From NCBI GenBank assembly GCA_011752475.1, contig CP048747.1, positions 578,297 through 642,296 on the forward strand: a stretch of DNA of 64,000 nt, in the 5' to 3' direction. Source of the stretch: Buchnera aphidicola (Microlophium carnosum) (GTDB taxonomy: Bacteria; Pseudomonadota; Gammaproteobacteria; Enterobacterales; Enterobacteriaceae). Below are positions 57,275-64,000 of the stretch, in pieces; position 1 is the first letter of the stretch, and every line of letters begins with the position of its first letter. The notes under the pieces were generated by a model. It saw only the letters and a program-made list of their open reading frames with translations. It did no database searches and had not been told where the DNA came from. Both the position numbers and the translations under genes were made by a program.

Positions 57275-58489
57275 ATGAAAACTCCTATTTATTTAGATTA
57301 TGCAGCAACTACACCTGTAGAGTTCAAAGTTGCAAAAAAAATGATGAATTATTTAACAATTAATGGAATATTTGGAAATTCTGCATCACGTTCTCATAAA
57401 TTTGGTTGGAATGCAGAAGAAGCAGTGGATATTGCACGTAATCAAATAGCTTCATTGATTGGAGCAGATTCTCGTGAAATTGTTTTTACTTCTGGCGCCA
57501 CTGAATCGAATAATTTAGCTATAAAAGGAATAGCGTCTTTTTATAAAAAAAAAGGTCAACATATTATTACCAGTAAAACAGAGCATAAATCTGTTTTAGA
57601 CACCTGTAGATATTTAGAAAGTAAAGGATTTCTCTTAACTTACCTCACTCCTAAAAATAATGGCATTATTGATTTAAATGATTTAAAAAAAAATATAAAA
57701 AAAGATACTATTCTTGTTTCTATTATGCATGTCAACAATGAAATTGGAATTATACAAGACATTGATAGTATATCAAAAATTTGTCGAAATAATGGAGTTT
57801 TTTTTCATGTAGATGCGACGCAAAGTGTGGGGAAAATACCAATTGATTTAAAAAAATTATCTATAGATCTAATGTCTTTTTCTGCTCATAAAGTTTACGG
57901 ACCAAAAGGAATTGGCGGTCTTTATGTTCGTCGTAAACCACGTGTTCGCTTGTTATCTTTAATACATGGAGGTGGTCATGAAAGAGGTATGCGTTCAGGA
58001 ACTCTTCCTGTTCATCAAATTGTAGGAATGGGAGAATCATTTATGTTAGCGAAAAAGAAAATAGATGATGATTTTATTCACTTAACAAAATTAAGAAATT
58101 CTCTCTGGAATGGTATTAAAAGTATTGAAGAAGTATATTTAAATAGTGATTTACAACAGGGCATACCTCATATATTGAATGTTAGTTTCAATTATGTAGA
58201 AGGTGAATCGTTAATTATGGCTCTTAAAGATTTAGCTATTTCTTCCGGTTCTGCTTGTACTTCTGCTAGTTTAGAACCTTCTTATGTTTTAAAAGCTTTG
58301 GGGATAAAAGATGAGTTGGCCCATAGTTCTATTCGTTTTTCAATTGGAAGATTTACTACAGAGGAAGAAATTATACATACAATACAATTAGTTCATAAAT
58401 CTATTAATAGATTACGTGAACTGTCTCCTTTATGGGAAATGTTTAAATCAGGAGTTGATTTAAGTAGTATAGAATGGGATCATAGTTAA
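57275..58489 (+). CDS. iscS: Cysteine desulfurase IscS
   Basis: PLP enzyme releasing sulfur from cysteine for clusters and tRNA thiolation. The 404 residues are the same length as E. coli. The PLP lysine is Lys206 in SAHKVYG and the catalytic Cys328 lies in SSGSACTSAS. GAAGG precedes the ATG. The repressor iscR is absent, so the operon has lost its classic feedback control. First gene of iscS-iscU-hscB-hscA-fdx. Confidence 0.97.
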   Translation: MKTPIYLDYAATTPVEFKVAKKMMNYLTINGIFGNSASRSHKFGWNAEEAVDIARNQIASLIGADSREIVFTSGATESNNLAIKGIASFYKKKGQHIITSKTEHKSVLDTCRYLESKGFLLTYLTPKNNGIIDLNDLKKNIKKDTILVSIMHVNNEIGIIQDIDSISKICRNNGVFFHVDATQSVGKIPIDLKKLSIDLMSFSAHKVYGPKGIGGLYVRRKPRVRLLSLIHGGGHERGMRSGTLPVHQIVGMGESFMLAKKKIDDDFIHLTKLRNSLWNGIKSIEEVYLNSDLQQGIPHILNVSFNYVEGESLIMALKDLAISSGSACTSASLEPSYVLKALGIKDELAHSSIRFSIGRFTTEEEIIHTIQLVHKSINRLRELSPLWEMFKSGVDLSSIEWDHS

Positions 58490-58531
58490 AAACTATAATT
58501 AAAAATTATAATTAATACAAGGAAATTTAAA

Positions 58532-58918
58532 ATGGCTTATAGTAAAAAAGTAATGGATCATTACGAAAATCCGAGAAATGTTGGTTCTTTTTCTAGTTCA
58601 GATCTTAATGTAGGAAGTGGATTAGTAGGTGCACCTGCTTGTGGTGATGTAATGAAATTACAAATTAAAGTTAATGAAAAAGGAATTATTGAAGATGCAT
58701 GTTTTAAAACATATGGTTGTGGTTCTGCTATAGCATCAAGTTCATTGGTTACTGAATGGGTCAAGGGTAAATCTATAATAGAAGCAGAATCAATTAAGAA
58801 CACTACTATAGTAGAAGAATTGGAACTTCCTCCAGTAAAAATTCATTGTTCTATTTTAGCAGAAGATGCTATCAAAGCAGCTATTGCTGACTATAAAAGT
58901 AAAAAAGATTTAAATTAA
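58532..58918 (+). CDS. iscU: Iron-sulfur cluster scaffold IscU
   Basis: Assembles [2Fe-2S] clusters from IscS sulfur. The 128 residues match E. coli IscU. Ligands Cys37, Asp39, Cys63 and Cys106 are present, as is the HscA-recognition motif LPPVK at 99-103. iscA, which follows in E. coli, is deleted; a hairpin terminator stands in its place. Confidence 0.97.
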   Translation: MAYSKKVMDHYENPRNVGSFSSSDLNVGSGLVGAPACGDVMKLQIKVNEKGIIEDACFKTYGCGSAIASSSLVTEWVKGKSIIEAESIKNTTIVEELELPPVKIHCSILAEDAIKAAIADYKSKKDLN

Positions 58919-58935
58919 ATTTTATAATTATTGAC

Positions 58936-58971
58936 TGTTGAAAGAATATTTTCTTTCAACAAATTGTTTTT
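58936..58971 (+). terminator. Hairpin terminator/attenuator between iscU and hscB
   Basis: A perfect 11-bp stem TGTTGAAAGAA/TTCTTTCAACA (58936-58961) with a TATT loop, followed by AATTGTTTTTATTTT. It sits 18 bases after the iscU stop, at the site of the lost iscA, and should reduce transcription into hscB. Confidence 0.72.
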
Positions 58972-59011
58972 ATTTTATATGTCATGTTATTAAATTTAGA
59001 ATAGGTGTTTT

Positions 59012-59536
59012 ATGAATTATTTTATATTATTTAATATACCAAAAAAATTTAAAATTAACAAACAGTTGCTTTCTGAAAATTTTTATAAATTACAATTAGA
59101 ATTTCATCCTGATTTATTTATAAATAGTTCTGAATATCAAAAAAAAATCATCTTAGAAAAATCAATACAAATTAATAAAGGTTATAAAACCTTAAAAGAT
59201 TTTTTAAGTAGAGCGATATATTTACTTTTTTTAAAAGGTTTTAAAATAAAAAGAGAAACTCTGTTATTAAAAAATAATCATTTTTTAATAAAGTACTTTT
59301 CTCTATATGAAGAATTAGATAATTTAAAAAAAAATCATTTTAATGAAAAACAGTTAGATAGTCTTAAACAAAAAATTGAAAAAAAAATTATAGATTGCAA
59401 AAACACAATTGAGATAGGTTTTGAAAATAAAAAATATGAAACAATTGTTAAAATTATTGCAGAATTACTTTTTTTTAAAAAAATAAAAGAGAACTTAAAA
59501 AAAGAACACAATATATATTTAAGACAAATAAATTAG
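59012..59536 (+). CDS. hscB: Co-chaperone HscB (J-domain)
   Basis: Delivers IscU to HscA and stimulates its ATPase. The 174 residues match E. coli HscB (171). The J-domain HPD tripeptide is at 32-34, and the C-terminal three-helix bundle binds IscU. The sequence is strongly Lys-rich compared with E. coli but has no gaps. hscA begins 11 bases downstream. Confidence 0.93.
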   Translation: MNYFILFNIPKKFKINKQLLSENFYKLQLEFHPDLFINSSEYQKKIILEKSIQINKGYKTLKDFLSRAIYLLFLKGFKIKRETLLLKNNHFLIKYFSLYEELDNLKKNHFNEKQLDSLKQKIEKKIIDCKNTIEIGFENKKYETIVKIIAELLFFKKIKENLKKEHNIYLRQIN

Positions 59537-59547
59537 GATAATTTTAT

Positions 59548-61380
59548 ATGATTTTTTTTAAAAAAAAACATAATACAAAACTATTATTAGGTATTGATCT
59601 TGGTACTACTTATTCTTTAGCCGCTACAGTTAGAAAAGAAAATGTTATTTTATTATTAGATAAAAAAAAACGTTATTTACTACCATCAGTTGTTCAATAT
59701 AAAAAAAATAAAGTTTCAGTTGGATGGAAAGCTTTAGAAAATATTGTTAGAGATCCATCAAATACTATTAGTTCTGTCAAACGTTTGTTGGGGCGGTCCA
59801 TCGATTTTATTAGAAATAAATTTCCTGTTCTTCCATATTGCATAGAAGAAGATCAGAACAAAGGTATTTTTTTTCATACAAATGCTGGTCTGATTACTCC
59901 TATTGATGTTTCTAGTGATATATTAAAATTTTTAAAAAAAAGAGCTATTTTTTTATTTGATCAAGATATAGATGCAAGTATTATTACAGTTCCAGCATAT
60001 TTTAATGACATTCAAAAAAAAGCAACTAAAAAAGCAGCTATTTTATCTAAAATTAATCTAATAAGATTATTAAATGAACCTACAGCTGCTGCCTTGGCAT
60101 ATAATGTACAAATAAAAAAAGGAGTTATTGTTGTATATGATTTAGGTGGTGGAACTTTTGACCTTTCCATATTAAATCTAAATAATAAAGGATTTTTTGA
60201 GGTTTTAGCTACTAGTGGAGATTCTAATTTAGGTGGCGATGATTTTGATTATGCATTAGCAAATTACATTTATAAAAAATCTAATTTATTCAATAAATAC
60301 AATGAATCATGTAGAACATATCTACTTCAAATTGCAAAATTAACAAAATTAAAGTTAACAACATATCAAAAAGTTAAAGTGAATTTTTTAAAGTGGGAGG
60401 GTTATATTACTCTTGATGAGTTTAATTTGATTATTAGTGACTTTATTAGAAAAACTTTATTAATTTGTGCTGATCTTTTGAAAGAAGTTAATTTATCAAT
60501 TGATCAAATTGAGAAAGTAATTATGGTAGGAGGATCTACGCGTGTTCCACTAGTTTATTCAGAAGTTTCAAACTTTTTTAAAAAAATCCCATTGAATTCT
60601 ATCAATCCGGATCAAGTTGTCGCAATAGGTGCAGCGATACATGTTAATGCACTTATGAACACTAATAGTACAAAAAATAAAATTATATTGTTAGATGTAA
60701 TACCGCTTTCACTAGGAATTGAAGTTATGGGTGGATTTGTTGAAAAAATTATTTTTCGCAATACTTCACTTCCTATTTCAAAAACAAAAGAATTTACAAC
60801 ATATAAAGATAATCAGACATCTATTTTGATACATATTGTACAAGGAGAGAGAGAATTAGTAAAAGATTGTATTTCATTATCACGTTTTGTTTTGAAAAAT
60901 ATTAAACCACAAAAAGCTGGATTAGTTAGGATAGCAGTTACATTTCAAGTTGATACAGATGGATTAATTGATGTAAGAATTTTAGAAAAATCTAGTAATA
61001 AAGAAAAAAATATTAAAATTGACAATAATATTATATTAAAAAATATTAATATTCCTGAGATATTAGAAGATTCTTTAAAATATTCTAAAGATGATTATCT
61101 TTTTAGAGTAAAAGAGGAAAAAAAAATTGAGTCTATCCGTGTTTTAGAAATTCTTAATGTATCTTTAAATAAAAATAAAACATTAATTACTAAGGAAGAA
61201 ATGTTGAAAATAAAATATATGCAAAAAAAATTGCAAAAATCTATTGAAGAAGATGATTTTTTTTCTATGAAAATTCATTTGAAAAAATTAGATGAAGTAA
61301 GTAAAAGATTTCTTGCATTGCAACTTAAAAATGTTATTAACTATTCTTCCATTAAAAAAATTTTAAAAGAGAATACATAA
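59548..61380 (+). CDS. hscA: Hsp70-type chaperone HscA
   Basis: Specialised Hsp70 that releases clusters from IscU. The 610 residues match E. coli HscA (616). The nucleotide-binding domain shows GIDLGTTYS at 15-23, VYDLGGGTFDLS and VMVGGSTRVP; the substrate domain begins DVIPLSLGIEVMGG. The lid is shortened and Lys-rich. It overlaps fdx by one base. Confidence 0.95.
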   Translation: MIFFKKKHNTKLLLGIDLGTTYSLAATVRKENVILLLDKKKRYLLPSVVQYKKNKVSVGWKALENIVRDPSNTISSVKRLLGRSIDFIRNKFPVLPYCIEEDQNKGIFFHTNAGLITPIDVSSDILKFLKKRAIFLFDQDIDASIITVPAYFNDIQKKATKKAAILSKINLIRLLNEPTAAALAYNVQIKKGVIVVYDLGGGTFDLSILNLNNKGFFEVLATSGDSNLGGDDFDYALANYIYKKSNLFNKYNESCRTYLLQIAKLTKLKLTTYQKVKVNFLKWEGYITLDEFNLIISDFIRKTLLICADLLKEVNLSIDQIEKVIMVGGSTRVPLVYSEVSNFFKKIPLNSINPDQVVAIGAAIHVNALMNTNSTKNKIILLDVIPLSLGIEVMGGFVEKIIFRNTSLPISKTKEFTTYKDNQTSILIHIVQGERELVKDCISLSRFVLKNIKPQKAGLVRIAVTFQVDTDGLIDVRILEKSSNKEKNIKIDNNIILKNINIPEILEDSLKYSKDDYLFRVKEEKKIESIRVLEILNVSLNKNKTLITKEEMLKIKYMQKKLQKSIEEDDFFSMKIHLKKLDEVSKRFLALQLKNVINYSSIKKILKENT

Positions 61381-61715
61381 TGCCTAAAGTTTTATTTCTA
61401 CCTCATAAAATTATATTACCACAAGGTGGTAAATTCAAAGCAAAAGAAGGAGAAACTATATTAACCGTTGCATTACGAAATAATGTGCAATTAGAACATG
61501 CATGTGAACAATCATGTGCTTGTAGCACTTGTCATTGTATTATAAGAAAAGGATTTTCTTCTCTTTTAGGATGGTCTGAAAAAGAAGAAGATATTTTAGA
61601 TAAAGCTTGGGGTCTCGAATCTGAAAGTCGTTTGAGTTGCCAAGCTATTATTGGAAAAGTTGATATTGAAGTAGAAATTCCTTTATACAGTGTAAATTAT
61701 ATTACAGAATGTTAA
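61380..61715 (+). CDS. fdx: [2Fe-2S] ferredoxin
   Basis: Electron donor for cluster assembly. The 111 residues match E. coli Fdx. Cluster ligands Cys42, Cys48, Cys51 and Cys87 are all conserved. It starts at the last base of the hscA stop. iscX is absent. Its 3' end overlaps convergent der by four bases. Confidence 0.96.
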   Translation: MPKVLFLPHKIILPQGGKFKAKEGETILTVALRNNVQLEHACEQSCACSTCHCIIRKGFSSLLGWSEKEEDILDKAWGLESESRLSCQAIIGKVDIEVEIPLYSVNYITEC

Positions 61716-63073
61716 TTGTTATTTTTTATATAAGGGTTTGTATTATCTTTAAATTCTATTTGAATAGGTGTTCCTTTTATCTTAAGGATGCTGTAAAAAA
61801 AATTTATTAAATATCGTTTGTATGGAGAAGATAAGTATTTAACTTGATTACCATGTATAATAATTTTAGGTGGATTAGAACTACCTAAGTGTGCATATTT
61901 TAATTTTATTCGACGTCCTTTTATAATTGGTGGTTGATGTTTTTTAATTGCCATATACATGGTTTTTGTAAGCATTGATGTACTAATTTTTCTATGAGAA
62001 TCTTTATAAGATTCATTAATAGATTTAAATAATTGAAATATTCCTTTTTTATATAATGCTGATATAAAATGTATTCTTGAAAAGTGAAGAAATTTTAATT
62101 TACTTTTAATTGATTCCCTTATTTTTTTAAATTCAAAATGATTTAATAAATCACATTTATTTATAACTATAATAATCCCTTTTCCAGAATTGATAATAAA
62201 TTCAGATAATGATAAATCTTGATGGCACACTTGAATACTTGCATCTATTATCAATAATATTACGTCGGATTTTACAATAGTTTGTAATGTTTTAATTATT
62301 GAGAATTTTTCAAAATCATAAATATTTTTCTTTTTTTTAGATGCTCCAGCAGTATCAACTAGGGAATAATTTTCATTATTGTATTTAATATTTGTTGATA
62401 TGCTATCTAATGTTGTACCAGGTATATTGCATGTAATCATTCTCTCTTCTTGTAAAATTCCATTTATTAAAGTTGATTTTCCGACATTAGGTCGACCGAT
62501 AAAAGCTACTTTTATTGTCGGTTTTGTTAATTTTATGTTTTTATGTAATTCTTCTATTTGCTTTTTTTTAAAAATTATATCTATCCAGGGAATCAAGTGT
62601 TTATTAACAAGAGTGTTTATACCTTGATTGTGACTAGCAGAAGTTTTTTGTATTTTTTCAAATCCTAAAGAATAAAATTCATCAATTTTAGAATTTTCAT
62701 AAATACCATCGATTTTATTAATAATAAGAATAGTTTTTTTTTCATATTTTCTTATTTTTCTAGAAATTTCATATTCTTGTGGCATTAATCCATCATGAGC
62801 GTCTACTACAAATAATATTAAATGGGCTTCTTTTATAGCTATTAATGTTTGTTGATAAGCTTTTTTTTCTATTTCGTTTAATTTAATATCTAAACCTGCT
62901 GTATCAATTAAAATTATTTTTTGATTTAGTTGTAACTTACAATATCCATATTGTCTATCTCTAGTAATTCCTGGATAATTAGCTACTAACGCATTTCTAC
63001 TTTTTGTTAAAACATTAAACAAAGTGGATTTTCCTACGTTAGTACGTCCGACTAATACAATAATAGGTATCAT
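61712..63073 (-). CDS. der: GTPase Der (EngA), compact form
   Basis: Double GTPase essential for 50S assembly. It has 453 residues from ATG 63073 (E. coli 490). I prefer this ATG to the GTG at 63085 because MIPIIVLVGR aligns with MVPVVALVGR. The first G domain has GRTNVGKST, where E. coli has GRPNVGKST, and DTAGLD. The second has GRPNVGKST, DTAGASKK and NKCD, then a KH-like domain. The acidic linker between G domains and the C-terminal basic tail are trimmed. Confidence 0.95.
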   Translation of the reverse strand: MIPIIVLVGRTNVGKSTLFNVLTKSRNALVANYPGITRDRQYGYCKLQLNQKIILIDTAGLDIKLNEIEKKAYQQTLIAIKEAHLILFVVDAHDGLMPQEYEISRKIRKYEKKTILIINKIDGIYENSKIDEFYSLGFEKIQKTSASHNQGINTLVNKHLIPWIDIIFKKKQIEELHKNIKLTKPTIKVAFIGRPNVGKSTLINGILQEERMITCNIPGTTLDSISTNIKYNNENYSLVDTAGASKKKKNIYDFEKFSIIKTLQTIVKSDVILLIIDASIQVCHQDLSLSEFIINSGKGIIIVINKCDLLNHFEFKKIRESIKSKLKFLHFSRIHFISALYKKGIFQLFKSINESYKDSHRKISTSMLTKTMYMAIKKHQPPIIKGRRIKLKYAHLGSSNPPKIIIHGNQVKYLSSPYKRYLINFFYSILKIKGTPIQIEFKDNTNPYIKNNN

Positions 63074-63178
63074 TTTAATACACACTCTTGTTTTAATAAT
63101 TTTTACTTATTTAAGATGGGTTTATTATTTTTTTATTTTGCGTTTATTTTTTATTGATTAAATTTGTTTATCTCTTTT

Positions 63179-63754
63179 TTATTTTTTTAATTCATTGATT
63201 TTCATATTAATAATTTCTTTAGATGCATTAGAATCTTCAATTAAAAAACTTCTTTCCCAAGATTTTAATGCTTTTTTTAGGTTTTTTTCATTAATGAAAA
63301 TATCACCTTTCATATTTTCAATTATGTTATCCCAATTGTGGTTTTGAATTGTTTTAAGAATGTCTATTGCTTCCTTATTTTTATTTTTTTGTATTTGTAT
63401 TTTTGCCATATTTACTTTTAAAATATTTTTTAAATTTTCTTCTTTTGTATATTCTAAACTATTTTTTAATTGAATAAATGCTTTATCGAGATTGTTAGAT
63501 AGTACATATTTTTTTGCTAGATATAAAGCGGTTAAAGTGCCATAAATATTCTTGTTTTGAACAACAAAATTTTCTGCTTTATCTAAATTTTTAAAATTTT
63601 TTTTATTTATTTTTTTTATCATGTCTTCATATTTTAATGATTCTAAATTTTTTTTATAAATTGCAGAAGGGTAATTCCAATAGAATAAAATAAGACTTAT
63701 AACAAGAGAAAATACAATAAAAAAAATAATCTTTTTTTTTGATATATTAAACAT
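63179..63754 (-). CDS. yfgM: Periplasmic chaperone-associated membrane protein YfgM
   Basis: 191 residues (E. coli 206): a single N-terminal membrane segment (about 9-27), then TPR-like helices in the periplasm, with YGTLTALYLAKKYV and LRGEAL-like GDIFINEKNLKKAL. In E. coli YfgM sits at the SecYEG translocon with PpiD and is encoded next to bamB and der. bamB is missing here. The cytoplasmic N-terminal extension is shorter. Confidence 0.85.
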   Translation of the reverse strand: MFNISKKKIIFFIVFSLVISLILFYWNYPSAIYKKNLESLKYEDMIKKINKKNFKNLDKAENFVVQNKNIYGTLTALYLAKKYVLSNNLDKAFIQLKNSLEYTKEENLKNILKVNMAKIQIQKNKNKEAIDILKTIQNHNWDNIIENMKGDIFINEKNLKKALKSWERSFLIEDSNASKEIINMKINELKK

Positions 63755-64000
63755 TTTCGTCTCTATTAAATTTGAATAATTTTATTTTTAAACTGAAAAA
63801 AGTTATATTTAAAACTTAATTATTACTAAAAAATAATTTATTTTATACCATGAATGCAATAAGGATTTTTGTTATTGTTAATATTTAATTTAATTTAGTA
63901 TAAAATAATAACATATAAAAAAGTTATCCGTATGAAAATCACCGATTGTACACAGTTAGTTAATAGAATAAGTTCCTTTATAATCAACACTACAAACTAC
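63755..64000. other. Region upstream of yfgM: AT-rich, then a less AT-rich end of unknown role
   Basis: Up to about 63925 the sequence is nearly pure A/T. From about 63926 the composition changes. ATG 63932 opens a frame (MKITDCTQLVNRISSFI...) that runs off the window without a stop after 23 codons; I do not recognise the product. The same stretch holds TTATCCGTA (63924-63932) and TTGTACACA (about 63949-63957), which resemble DnaA boxes (TTATNCACA) with two and one mismatches. Both readings are tentative. Confidence 0.4.

Noticed and set aside
1..64000. CRISPR arrays, insertion sequences, prophage, toxin-antitoxin or defence systems
   Set aside because: No direct-repeat spacer arrays, transposase or integrase reading frames, terminal repeats or defence genes were seen; every well-supported gene except the orphan is an ancestral enterobacterial gene.

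Overview
This window is part of the chromosome of an aphid primary endosymbiont, Buchnera aphidicola (Gammaproteobacteria, close to Enterobacterales). The base composition is strongly AT-rich. Almost every protein aligns closely with its E. coli counterpart, and gene blocks keep E. coli adjacency. Intervening genes have been deleted (gntX, yqgE, priA, priB, nsrR, rhlB, iscR, iscA, leuT). There are no insertion sequences, prophage, integrases or CRISPR arrays.

Layout. 1-5 kb: prfC, ansA, nfuA, a decayed bioH, ssb. 5-15 kb: dnaB, gshB, yqgF, a decayed yggS, hemW, trmB, mutY, yggX, murI, sbcB, tmaR, then tRNA-Asn and tRNA-Ile2. 16-19 kb: pyrE, dut, a decayed cysQ, and the ribosomal operon rpsF-rpsR-rplI. 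19-29 kb: a long minus-strand run of rnr, purA, hflK-hflC, mutL-miaA and mtlA-mtlD. 31-40 kb: pgi, orn, tRNA-Gly, amiB, rpmE, a miniature ftsN, hslVU, ibpA, fpr, epmA, coaD. 40-47 kb: an orphan gene of about 491 codons, then rsmJ, pit, an MFS transporter, dapF and cyaY. 47-49 kb: hemC and hemD relics, then tRNA-Arg, -His and -Pro. 49-57 kb: rho, trxA, rep, ilvC, ilvD, tRNA-Trp. 57-64 kb: the iron-sulfur operon iscS-iscU-hscB-hscA-fdx, then der and yfgM. The last ~70 bases are less AT-rich than their surroundings and may be an origin-like region or the start of a gene.

How the genes fit together. The window carries nutritional functions for the host (ilvC, ilvD, dapF), carbon entry (mtlA, mtlD, pgi), iron-sulfur assembly (iscS, iscU, hscB, hscA, fdx, cyaY, nfuA), redox (trxA, fpr, gshB), replication and repair (dnaB, ssb, rep, mutL, mutY, sbcB, dut) and proteostasis (hslVU, ibpA, hflKC).

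The most informative signals are not the intact genes. First, five relics (bioH, yggS, cysQ, hemC, hemD) can still be read residue by residue across stops and frameshifts. cysQ, hemC and hemD together point to loss of sulfate assimilation and siroheme synthesis in this lineage. Second, three otherwise intact genes (miaA, amiB and the orphan) are each interrupted once at or beside a 9-11 base A or T run. This is the pattern expected if RNA polymerase slippage still yields functional product. Third, an 82-residue protein looks like FtsN cut down to its anchor and essential activating motif.
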